In this document: positions 43,560 through 53,035 of the stretch, piece by piece
Numbering within the stretch: position 1 is the stretch's first letter
Layout of the letters: every line of letters begins with the position of its first letter
DNA from: Acanthosepion esculentum
Taxonomy: Eukaryota > Mollusca > Cephalopoda > Sepiida > Sepiidae
NCBI GenBank assembly: GCA_964036315.1
Contig: OZ038487.1
Span: forward strand, 53,541,282-53,605,281
Direction: 5' to 3'
DNA: 64,000 nucleotides
Notes under the pieces: model-generated
Database searches by the model: none
What the model was told of the DNA's origin: nothing
The model's input: only the letters and a program-made list of their open reading frames with translations
Translations under genes and position numbers: made by a program

Positions 43560-43888
43560 CAGAAAAACTCCTACACTTTTGAAAACCCCACAACAATATT
43601 TGCAGTAAATAAAGATTTTAACTGCAACTCCAAAAATGTGATTTATGCACAAAATCCAACAAGTCATATATAGGTATCAGCCAAGCACTAAACAACAAAT
43701 TTTCCCTTCACAAAAGCAACATCAAATTACCAGACAACAGAAAACTCTTTGTATCACAACACATCTACAAATGTAATCAAGGTAAATTTAAAAATATGCC
43801 AATATTTCAGACAATTATTCTTATCTACAGATACAAGGAAAAACTTCATAAACAAATGTTTAAAGTTTCTCTCTTCTTTTTAAAATAG
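43560..43888 (+). mobile_element. Penelope-like element, GIY-YIG fragment
   Basis: Near 43617 the frame reads DFNCNSKNVIYAQNPTSHI. After a frameshift it continues IGISQALNNKFSLHKSNIKL, then PDNRKLFVSQHIYKCN and FKNMPIFQTII, to a stop at 43888. CNSKNVIY, the LHKSNI block and the spaced H...C are typical of the second, more common Penelope-like GIY-YIG form. The YIG is altered to HIG, so the nuclease core looks dead. Confidence 0.65.
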
Positions 43889-43923
43889 ACACTTTTCTCT
43901 TGTTCAAACAATTATGACCTCTC

Positions 43924-43926
<3 letters not shown>

Positions 43927-43968
<42 letters not shown>
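43927..43968. repeat. (TA)n microsatellite
   Basis: About 42 bp of TA, just downstream of the Penelope-like piece. Confidence 0.95.
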
Positions 43969-43971
<3 letters not shown>

Positions 43972-45078
43972 ATAATTAAATGTTCACTTCCCTTGTGTCT
44001 ACTTCAATGGAAATTACATCCACTCTTCATCAGGAGACTTGATTGTAAAATTGGATTTGTTTTTCAGAAATTATATTTTCTTTAAGACAATAGTCTATGG
44101 CAAAAACCTGTTTGAATTTGTTCTTCCTACAAAGACTTCTTGCTTTAAATATATTATCTTCCAGAAATGCCTTGGTTGATAGTTTACTTATTGTGAAATG
44201 AAACCTTCATGACAACAAAGACAGTGCTCAAATATTGCTGCCATTCTGTGACTTAAAGTTTCATGTGGATGACCAATTTGTTATACAGCTTTCTTTCAAT
44301 CTTGAAGCAGTTCAAGAGACAAAATACTCAATTGTATGTGTTCTAGATTGAGTGTTCTGTTCTGGTATCCTGCTCAGGATAGAATTTGTTTATTCATTTT
44401 CTATCATTAGCCCTGAAGCTAAAGTGGTGTTGAGCCCTGAAAATACTTTATCATATCAGAATCTAAACTTATAAAAATTATAAGCTGTTCTAGAGTGAGT
44501 CTTAGAAATTATTGTAAACCAACCTTAAAAAAAGGTTTTAAAGACATAAAAGTAACTGAATGATCCTCAGCCTCTCCAAATTGTAATCAAACAGAAAATC
44601 TCTGATTGCTCATTAAAAGAGACGTCTATGAAAAAGGAAAGCTATATTCAAGCAAAGAAGATTTCTAGACAGCAATTAAAACTGCTGCGAGTGAATTTTT
44701 AAATATAAAACAGTAGAAAATTAATCACAATTAATGATTGGAAGACTGATAATGATTTTAGATTGTTAAGGAGCCTCTGTTCACCTATAAAAGAATAACT
44801 TATTCAGGTCTATAACATATTTCTGTGTTGTGAATCTTTTGGATTTATTTATGTATAAAAATTTTTGCTCATCTAAATATATTATGAAATTTTTATCAAT
44901 ATCACTTGGTTTATATAGATTTCATTGGGAAAACATGAAGTTCCATAATAAAACCTGATATACTGGGTGTAACAGCAAAATTGTCCAAATCATGTAACAG
45001 CATGGGATAATTATCCATTCCGCAATATATTTCAGTTAGTTAGGTGCCATGTGCGTTACATGCTTAGGCAATCATATA
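43969..45078. other. no gene or element recognised
   Basis: AT-rich sequence. The first 70 bp (cttcatcaggagac) could be the untranslated end of a retroelement, but this cannot be shown. Confidence 0.4.
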
Positions 45079-45345
45079 TCTTTTGATACATGACTGATGA
45101 GGCAGTTTTTTTTTCCCGCAGTAGGTTGCCATTTTTTTTCTGCGGTAGACCAGTTGCCATCTACGTCTATAGGACCCAGTCGGTCCTGCTATTTACTCAT
45201 AGCTGGGTGGAGAAGATCAGGATTCATACCTTTCCCACGGATATTAGCGCATAAGTGAATGTAATGGATTTGACTGGAATTCGAACTCAACTCTCCAATT
45301 CCACAATCTCAGCCACTAGCCATTACTCCACCATGCCAAAATATT
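45079..45345 (-). mobile_element. tRNA-derived SINE, type 1a
   Basis: On the minus strand it runs from a tRNA-like head (B box gagttcgaattcc near 45280, close to the tRNA consensus) through the body (gtgggaaaggtatgaatcc near 45230) to a 3' end shared with the copy at 34128 (cttttgatacatgactg on the plus strand). A T-run lies at 45106-45114. Confidence 0.75.
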
Positions 45346-45576
45346 TAGTATTTAAAAAAAAACAGTATATTAAATGAGTTTTTTTTTTACCCAGGTTTTC
45401 AGATTATACATTTAGCCATCTTGACACCATTTGTTGTAAGAATCACTAAAAACATCCTTTGAGTTATTATTAGAGGGTAGTAGTACTTGATCTGAAGATC
45501 ACGGTAAAGTGTGAAACTGACAGATACCATGTAGTATTGATTCCTTTGTCCACATTTTTGCTCTCTCTTTATACTT

Positions 45577-45580
45577 ACAT

Positions 45581-45613
<33 letters not shown>

Positions 45614-45614
45614 T
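45577..45614. repeat. (CATA)n-(TA)n microsatellite
   Basis: CATA tetramers running into a short TA block. Confidence 0.95.
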
Positions 45615-45727
45615 GTATTTATATATTCTCTGTAATAAATACATTGAGCTCTCTTTGTGGATCAGTTTTAATATTTATATTATTAGGATTCACTTAGATT
45701 ATTTACCCACGGATTTTTACCTATATA

Positions 45728-45958
45728 GGAAAAATGACAAAGTGGAAAAAGTTGTCTTGTGATGCATTTCATCCTTTAGGACTTCTTCAGACTAAATTTA
45801 TTATGTTGGTGTAACTACACATGCACAATAATTTAAATTTAAAATTTTCAGCATTCACCGTTCGTGTGCATGCACCAACATAACAAATTTAGTCCAATGA
45901 AGTCCTAAAGTACGAAACATGTCACAAGAAAAGTTTTCCACTGTCATACATTTTTAAC

Positions 45959-45960
<2 letters not shown>
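45728..45960. repeat. fold-back pair of repeat R2
   Basis: The left arm (about 45728-45825) and right arm (about 45858-45960) are inverted copies. Shared landmarks are ctttaggacttc, gactaaattt and atgttggtg. The right arm touches a (TA)n array. A single copy lies at 1175-1320. Confidence 0.65.

Positions 45961-45961
<1 letters not shown>

Positions 45962-46002
<41 letters not shown>
45962..46002. repeat. (TA)n microsatellite
   Basis: About 41 bp of TA between repeat R2 and repeat R3. Confidence 0.95.
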
Positions 46003-46076
46003 GTGATAAAATAAAGAACAAATAAGAAATGTGTATCAATCTGACAGGTTTCACTTTTATTAAAGCTCCATCAATG
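46003..46076 (+). repeat. interspersed repeat R3, short copy
   Basis: Matches 25968-26035: gtgataaaataaagaac and ggtttcacttttattaaag. Confidence 0.6.
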
Positions 46077-46244
46077 ATCGAGCCACAGAGGATCGTTCGA
46101 TTAGCAAGGTCGATTTTACTGCTTTTAAACTTCAATTGGATATGCTTTGAGCAGATATGAATGTACGTGAGAGATTCATGGAAGATTGAAGTTTAAAAGC
46201 AGTAAAATTGACCGTGCTAATCGAACGATCCCCTGTGGCTCGAT
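46077..46244. repeat. 60-nt-arm inverted repeat (57/60 identical)
   Basis: Arms at 46077-46136 and 46185-46244 are reverse complements with only three mismatches across 60 nt, separated by 48 nt. The arms include the first bases of the tRNA-like unit that follows (ctgtggctcgat). The high identity contrasts with the diverged fold-backs elsewhere in the window. Confidence 0.9.
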
Positions 46245-46312
46245 AAGTTAAGGCACGTCAGGCTAAATGACGTTTCCGTATAGGATACAGTTTAGATTCC
46301 TGTCGGAGGACG
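46229..46312 (+). mobile_element. tRNA-like SINE head, tRNA-Arg-type start
   Basis: It opens with ccctgtggctcgataagtt, close to the start of a tRNA-Arg (A-box region). An anticodon-arm-like gtcaggctaaatgac follows, then a T-arm-like acagtttagattcctgt. Acceptor pairing is poor, so this is a tRNA-derived retroposon head rather than a working tRNA gene. tRNA-Arg-derived SINEs have been described in octopus. Confidence 0.5.
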
Positions 46313-46468
46313 AATATTTTATATGAACATATCTCAGACATTCAGGCCGGTAAATGTTATTAATACTGTTTATTATAAAACAGAGCATTTACTTAAATAT
46401 TTGTATCTATAAAAAGAATATATAAACATAAAAATGTATTAAAATAATTATTGGACTTTGTCCATTTC

Positions 46469-46510
<42 letters not shown>

Positions 46511-48560
46511 TGTGTGTGTGTGTGTTAGATCTATATACATACATAAAGAAATCATTTTTTTTATATACATATTTGTTGTCTATATATTTCTGTTAATATG
46601 AGAGAGAGACTTGGATATACTTAGGAAGACAGATATACATACAAGAAATCAGGTTTCTTTATATATATTTTATATTTAGATGACTCAATATCTAATAGCT
46701 TTAGATAACCTCACCTTTATAAACGTATATATGTATCTGTGTATGCATGGATATGTGTTAACATCTACATGTTATAAGATGCAAAATACATTTCATAACC
46801 CTTCAACTATAAAGGGATAGTTTTCCATTTTATTATCTTATTTTGTTCCATTTCATACATTTATTTCCCTTTGGTTTCTAGCACAGATAAATTAATTCAG
46901 AAATAAATAAGTAAAAAAAAAATAGAGAAAAAGAATTCACATTGTTTTATAATATTTTTAAGTCAGAAATTTCTGGTTTTATTTATTTCATTTTAGCATT
47001 TTGCCCAGAAGTTCCAGCATAGATAATGATGACAATTTTTGGTAAGTGTAAGTAAAGGTAAAAAAGAAAACAGTAAAAAGAATAGACATAAATTTCTTTC
47101 TGTTGAGCTTCCTTCTTCCTGTTGCAAAATAAAGATTTTACTTGTTTCAACTCATTGAATTGTTAGTGTTTGCCTGGAAGGATATCCGGATGTGGAAAGA
47201 TTTTTGTTTCTACAGGCAATTCTGAAACATTGCAGTCTTATTAAGAAAATACTTCATTCTTTGTTTTCTAGTGGGCAAATGTTCCAGATAATTACTGTAG
47301 TAAAATAAAAAAAAAATACAAGTGGAAAAAAAAAAATTAGAAACTGAAAAGTAAAATATAAAAATAGTAAAGAATATCATGGAAAGAAAAAATATTACCA
47401 AAAACAAAGTTGTTATAAAAAATTGTAATATAAATAAATTGTATAAAAAAAATAAAATTAAAGTAAAATATTAAAAACATTAAATAAAAATAAATTGAAT
47501 AAAAAGTGCAACAAGCAATAAATGGAAGAAAAAGATTTTAAAAAAAGGATAGACATTTTAGAAAATCAAGTCATAGATAAATAAAATGAAGGGAAATAAA
47601 AAAAAAATGTATGAATAAAAGTACAATAAAAACTAAATAAATGAAAATGTAACAAAAACTGCAAACATAAAAATGAATAAGAAAAAATAAGGAAGTGGAA
47701 GATTTCAGTTAATGAAATAATGAAAAAGGATTGAAAATCATTACTGAAAAGCAAAAGATAATTTCAAAATTAAAGAATGAAAATGATTACAAAAAAAGAA
47801 AAGGAATATTTCAACAAAGAAAAAAAAATGAAAATCCTTTCTGGAAAAAAGAAATTTCAAAACAAAGACAAAATGAAAATCCTTACTGAAAAAAAAGAAA
47901 AAATTTTAAAAATCAACAAAGTAAAAAATGCAAGTCATTATTAAATAGAAAAATAAAATTTCATAAATCCAAGAATATTGGTAACAGTTAAGAAAAGAAT
48001 AACACAAAATGAAGAGGATTTTGTTAAAAAAAAATAACAATGAATAGAAAAAAAAATAGTAAATATAAAATAAACAGCCTATATAAAAAGCAAATAGCAA
48101 ACCAAATGTGATAAAATATATTAAATATAAAAAGCAAATTACAGGTAAGAATAAAACAGATAAAATATGTAAAATGAACACAAAAGAGACAAAACAGATG
48201 AAGAATAAAAAAGAAAATATTTGAAACAGATATTTTACAGCTGAAAAAGTTGGCAAAGACATGAAAAAACTGTGGCCCAAAGCAGAAAGCAATTTTGTTT
48301 AAGGAATGATGGAAATAAAAACATGATTATTTTATAAACTGTACATTTATACTGACTATACTACCTACCTACCTACCCACTTAATAAAAATAAGAATATA
48401 GACAAGCATACATACAGATATCAGTAGTAAACTGAAAAAAGATATACATATTCCCTTAACTGTTGAATCCTCATTTTTGCAAGGAAGTGCACAAAAATTC
48501 CTGGAACAACCAAGAAGCTCTTTCAAAAATATATGGTATTTTTTTTTTTTTTAACACTTA
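46313..48560. other. no gene seen; strongly A-rich on plus strand
   Basis: From about 46860 to 48250 the plus strand is dominated by A with G, with long near-oligo-A stretches. This produces long F/L/I/Y-rich open frames on the minus strand (for example 47906-48292) that are compositional artefacts. A (TA)n-(TG)n tract lies at 46472-46526. Confidence 0.5.
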
Positions 48561-48564
48561 AATT

Positions 48565-48690
48565 TTGTCGAGTACAAGGACAAGAGCCACTGAGTGAGGT
48601 TGTTGTAAGGGAGTTGGGGGGAGGAATTATGAAATGAATATTATAAGGACATGTATGATAGAGACAGCAACCTCAATATATTCGGGAAAG
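48565..48690 (-). mobile_element. LINE family B, 3' UTR scrap
   Basis: Contains actgagtgaggttgttg and ggacatgtatgatagagac, matching the distal 3' region of the minus-strand copy at 27500-27620. Confidence 0.5.
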
Positions 48691-49705
48691 ATATCAGAAT
48701 AATCACGAACCTATACTGGTAGCAAAAAGCATGCATGTGCATAGGGAATAAGTTCAGTGAATATACACAATAGAAAGGGGCATAAGGCAAGGATATGTCT
48801 TCTCACCCAACCTGTTCAACCTATACAGTGAGGCGATCCTGAGAGAACTGAAACCCTACAGGAATTTAGCATTGGCAGCCACAATCTTAACAACATAAGA
48901 TACATAGATGACACAGTACTGATAGCAGACATGGAAATAAAGTTACAAAATCTCCTACAGAAGGTAGTGATGGAGAGTGAGAAGAAGGGACTAAGCATAA
49001 ACTACAAGAAGGTGGAGTGCATGGTCATCAGGAAGAGGATGAGCCTGAAATGCGATCTGAAGGTCGGGAACACTAGAATCAAGCAGATGTGGAAGTTTAA
49101 ATACTTGGGAAGCATCTTGACAGAGGACGGCAAGTGTGACACTGAGATCTGTAGGTGTATTGGGATGGCCAAGGAGACATTCCAAAAGCTGGCCAGAGTA
49201 TTGTGAGACAGGAGGACTTCTTTGGTAACAAAGAAAAGAATACTGAACCGTTACATGACATCTGTCCTTCTTTACAGCAGCGAATATTGGACAATTTCCT
49301 CAAAGATGAAGAAGAGACTTAAAGCGACAGAGATGTGGTTCTACAGAAGGATGCTGAGGATATCATGGACTGAGCATGTGAGCAACGATGAGATCTTAGA
49401 GAGGTTGCAAACAAGGAGGAAGCTTATACTTAATATCAGGAAGAAGCAGCTGAAATTTCTGTGACACATAATAAGGAAGGAGGGCCTGAAGAATCTGATA
49501 ATCACGGGTCAAATAGAGGGAAAGAGAGAAGGAAAAACAACATGTGACATACCAGGCAGACTTAAGCAAGTGGATGACAGAACGTAGTCTGGGGGAGGAA
49601 GCAGAGGGAAGGAACTTGTTGAGAGCTTCAAGGGATAGAGGGAGGTGGAGAGCCATGATCGCCTACATCCTGAAAGGACATGGCACGTAAAAAGAAAGAA
49701 AAGAG
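48690..49705 (+). mobile_element. RTE-type LINE (family C), RT to 3' end
   Basis: This is the best-preserved copy in the window. RT blocks in order: RIITNLYW-QKAC near 48702-48740, a frame-shifted RQGYVFSPNLFNLYSEAIL near 48785-48840, and IRYIDDTVLIADME near 48895-48940 (YIDD in place of YADD). An open stretch of 91 codons at 48931-49206 follows (FKYLGSILTEDGKCDTEI). After a stop, a second open stretch at 49222-49464 reads TKKRILNRYMTSVLLYSSEY and MWFYRRMLRISWTEHVSNDE. The tail near 49640-49690 reads WRAMIAYILKGHGT and ends in an A-rich run. The motifs fit the RTE/BovB group. At least two stops inactivate it. Confidence 0.85.
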
Positions 49706-49855
49706 ATCGTTTGACCCTGGACTTGAAGAGACCAAGGCTTTAACTGTCAGAGACTTTGTGAAATGTGTTTGTCTAAGAGCTTTTCACTACTATCTCATAT
49801 ACAAATCATAGATATAAACATTCATGCATATATCATCAAAATTCGTATACATAGA

Positions 49856-49858
<3 letters not shown>

Positions 49859-49892
<34 letters not shown>
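49859..49892. repeat. (TA)n microsatellite
   Basis: About 34 bp of TA, abutting a copy of repeat R1. Confidence 0.95.
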
Positions 49893-49894
<2 letters not shown>

Positions 49895-50015
49895 GAGATG
49901 TTATTTTGAATATTCACATTATTTGAACTGTTATCCTCATCTTCATTGCCATATTCACAACATTTCAGCCGTTACACGCTCTGGCCTTCTTCAGGTGATT
50001 GGAATTTCAAACCGA
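49893..50015 (-). repeat. interspersed repeat R1 copy
   Basis: Contains ttcattgccatattcacaac and cttcttcaggtgattgg, matching 29555-29630. Confidence 0.6.
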
Positions 50016-50074
50016 ATTATTATCATTACTATTATTATTATTATCTCTTCTTCTGCATGGTTTACCTCTTCTCC

Positions 50075-50190
50075 TATGGATTAATCAGTAACACTAAACC
50101 ATTATTATCTCGTATAAAAAAAATTCTTACAATCTAAAAATATTTTCTGGCTTTAAATAACCTGCAAAGTGTAGATAAACCATGAAAAAT
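50075..50190 (+). mobile_element. SINE 3' end fragment
   Basis: Matches the distal half of the 5S-headed SINE at 38395-38515: cactaaaccattatt, ttctggctttaaataacc and the tail that ends in a gataaacc-like block. Confidence 0.6.
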
Positions 50191-50564
50191 CCACGAATGA
50201 ATCTTCTGCAGGGTTTTTCATTTACAAGGAGAGATCTTTTCTTGTGGTTGTTTGTCATCAAATGGTACAAACTCAAGCAGATGATACCTTTTGCAGAATA
50301 TTTTCAGAGTCAAGTAACTTTTTAAGTTATAGGATACTAGATTTATTCCAAATTTCTTAACGTAGGTCTTTCACATTTGGCAGTATAGGTCCCCAGTCGA
50401 ACACCCCCCCAATGATAAATGGGATAATAGTAGCCTGGATATCCCACATTCTGTCACTGTACTTTTTAAACTTTTCAGCTTCTTTGGCCTTGACTATTAT
50501 TATTTGTATGCCTTACACATTGGACCATCATTCTCAAATTAGTTGCAATGCGTACATGTAACTG
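50191..50564. other. no gene or element recognised
   Basis: AT-rich unique-looking sequence, with a short run of C at 50402-50409. Confidence 0.4.
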
Positions 50565-51490
50565 AAGGTTTTTTCTTAATGAGAACCTAGCAATCAATAC
50601 AGGCATCCCTCAGGGTGCACTTCTCAGACCAACCTTCTTTCTATTTTACATAAATGCTCTACCTAAGAGTATACTCTGATCATTTGGGAATATCTATGCT
50701 GATGATACAATGGTACATGGGTGCACCTCCAAAACTCTAGATGACCAGAGATTGGCAGTTGATCTCTCCTCTGACCTAGCTAAGTTGGTTGGTTACATTC
50801 AGTGCCTCAAAAACCAAATCAGTTACATTTCATCATTGTTGAATGGAACTAAAACAATCACCAATAATGATGAACAGATGTTCTGTCAGGGAGGAGGTCT
50901 CGTGCCTATTGGGACCTAAGCTCAACCCAGACTTCAATATGCTGGAAAAATTGTCGGTTCCCTGTACCATTCCACTAAATACCTGACACCTCCTGCTATT
51001 CTTTACCTTTACAAGAGCCAAATGAGGACATAAATGGAGTATTGCTGCCATATATGGGTAGGAACTGCCCAGACTTCACTTTCCAGTCTCAATAGAGTCC
51101 AAAAGTGTCTCTGCTTCCTTGTGGGTAACAAATTATGTTCCACCCTCCAACCCCTTTCGCACAGATTAAATTTCTCTCACTGTTCTATTGATAATTTCAT
51201 GAAAGTGTTAAGACTTACCAAGCTACACACATTGTAGCACACCACCCTCATTCCTTTCGTATTCCATTGGTGAGATGTAAGTTAAACTCAAACAGCTTCT
51301 TCCCAGAACCAACTCCAAAGAGATGGATGCTTCCTTGATCATTACAATCTTAACCTGTTCAACTCTTGAATTAACTGTTATCTTCCTAACATATCCATAT
51401 AAACTCTACCTCTTACTCTGTAACCCTCTACCTTGAGTGGCACTCAGGAAATGTACTGGGTGATCCTCATTGTATAAAAAGAAAAAAAGA
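50565..51490 (+). mobile_element. LINE family B, RT to 3' end
   Basis: Motifs in order: NTGIPQGALLRPTFFLFYINA near 50598-50655, and the catalytic NIYADDTMVHGCTSKTLD near 50691-50745, with YADD intact. An open stretch runs to a stop at 50919. After a deletion come LYLYKSQ near 51003, MEYCCHIWVGTAQTSLSSLN near 51034-51093 and FLVGNKLCSTLQPLSHRL near 51115-51170. The final coding block follows at 51300-51380, and the 3' region ends in an A-rich stretch near 51478-51490. It is the most complete B copy, of CR1/Jockey type. Confidence 0.8.
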
Positions 51491-51871
51491 AGTGTGTCAG
51501 CTGTAGGTAGAGAGCATTGAAGCTGAAACATTTTGAGAAAAATGACCAAGATGAGTTTGCTGGTCTGAGTAATAAGGATATAAGAGATAATTTTTGTATG
51601 AATCTGTGCTGCTCTTTTGCAGAATTGTACAAATCATTTCAAACAATTTACTTTTACTGTTTTTATATAAATATTTGTGTTTTCATGAGACATTCAATAA
51701 GTATTCCTAAGATTGAATATACTGAGAATTTTTTGATAATTTTGACTGTAACATTTTAGATGAAGAATTATTATTGTTATATTATTATTTGGACCATCAT
51801 GCTAAACTTGCATGTAATACTCACAATTTTTTTTGCTGCAGGTGCAGATAGGTGATGGTGAAATTTTATGA

Positions 51872-51874
<3 letters not shown>

Positions 51875-51919
<45 letters not shown>
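51875..51919. repeat. (TA)n microsatellite
   Basis: About 45 bp of TA. Confidence 0.95.
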
Positions 51920-51921
<2 letters not shown>

Positions 51922-52346
51922 TAATGAGAAGCCACGTATACTTTCTTGAAAAGAAAAATACTGGATTTTAAAATTAAACACATATAAACTAGGGTTAAAC
52001 AAAGACTTGGGAATTTTAAATCTGTATAAATATTTCAATAGTTAAAAAAAATTTTTTTAGATATAGTTAAAAAAGACTTTTTAAACAACATCTAAAATAT
52101 TATCGTTAGATTTACGTTAGAAATATTCAAACACAGTTGCATTCCACATCACGTCACGTCGGCGTCTCGCGACGGACGCTACTTGTAAACAATCTTCTGA
52201 ATACAGTTATTTAATTTATTTCTGACGAAAGATCCAGGCAGATCTGAAATATCAAATATATATATATATATATAAAAATATAAATAAATACTTTCACAAA
52301 AAACATTCAATTTTTTTTAATTTGCAACTTTTCAGTTGTTTTCTCC

Positions 52347-52350
<4 letters not shown>

Positions 52351-52378
<28 letters not shown>
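52351..52378. repeat. (TA)n microsatellite
   Basis: About 28 bp of TA. Confidence 0.9.
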
Positions 52379-52383
<5 letters not shown>

Positions 52384-52539
52384 AATTGGCAGCATTTTAT
52401 ATTTTTAATTTTGTGCAGGTGCATTGTTTGTTTTTGATTATGTCAAATGCACAGTATAGTAGGATCATTTGGTCACTGTCTGTGAGAAAACGAGCACTAT
52501 AACACAATTCACTTTGTCAGCAATTTGGAAACGGTATGC

Positions 52540-52880
52540 TGTACTGCTTAGCATCTGCACTAGAAGCTCCAATACAAACATTTCAGAGTATTTAAGTGAT
52601 AATCTGAGGACAATGGAGATGATTCAGAAAGAGTTGGATGAGTCTTATGGTGATTATGAAGTTATTTGGAGTGATAACTAGGGATAGTGATATTATGCTT
52701 TCATCCATCTTCCCACAGGGACTCGGACTCAGTACAGAGAAGATAGCTACATTGTGCCTTGAGGAGAGAGTGCTGCTCTGGGTCAAGAGGGTGGCTGCTG
52801 GAAGACTCTATCTCTGGCAACAGGACTCTGCACCATGCCATACAAGTAGGAAAATTCAGTCATATCTGTCAATTTCTGCA
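52540..52880 (+). mobile_element. Tc1/mariner-type DDE transposase, internally deleted
   Basis: An N-terminal helix-turn-helix-like piece (CTRSSNTNISEYL, then MIQKELDESYGDYE, near 52554-52660) is followed within a few bases by the catalytic region, VIMKLFGVITRDSDIM (near 52646-52695). Further on is LLWVKRVAAGRLYLWQQDSA followed by PCHTSRKIQSYLS (near 52771-52870). WQQDSAPCHTS holds the second catalytic D. The segment carrying the first D is gone, so this copy cannot be active. The frame continues without a stop into an RTE tail. Confidence 0.7.
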
Positions 52881-52899
52881 ACTACATTACCCCTTACAT

Positions 52900-53035
52900 T
52901 ACCCCAAGAAGGACAGGTTTTAGGAGAGATAACAAAAAGACAAAATTTATCAAGAGCTACAAAGAACAGGAAATTGTGGAGAACCATGATTGCCAACATC
53001 CTGAAGGGACACAGCACATAAAAGAAGAAAAAGAT
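52900..53035 (+). mobile_element. RTE-type LINE 3' tail
   Basis: The frame gives SRATKNRKLWRTMIANILKG followed by HST and a stop at 53021, with an A-rich end. This is the conserved C-terminus of family C (compare 49640-49690). It is in frame with the transposase piece before it. Confidence 0.7.

Larger units (their letters stand above)
51491..52539. other. no gene seen; TA arrays and a CpG-rich patch
   Basis: Holds (TA)n at 51875-51919, 52256-52274 and 52351-52378. Bases 52148-52185 (cacgtcacgtcggcgtctcg) form a sharp CpG-rich patch in AT-rich DNA, followed by ctgacgaaagatccaggc. It may be the end of an unidentified retroelement. Confidence 0.4.

Noticed and set aside
43402..43667. Open frames on both strands rich in IYIYIY
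   Set aside because: They are translations of a (TA)n array. The same applies to frames at 31895, 41741, 45944, 49824, 51777, 59721, 60298, 60339 and 60615.
46229..46312. Functional tRNA gene
   Set aside because: The acceptor stem does not pair well and the B box is degenerate. It lies at the end of a fold-back repeat.
47906..48292. 128-codon hydrophobic minus-strand frame as a membrane protein
   Set aside because: It is caused by the A-rich plus strand (T-rich minus strand). It is almost only F, L, I, Y and S, with no conserved pattern.
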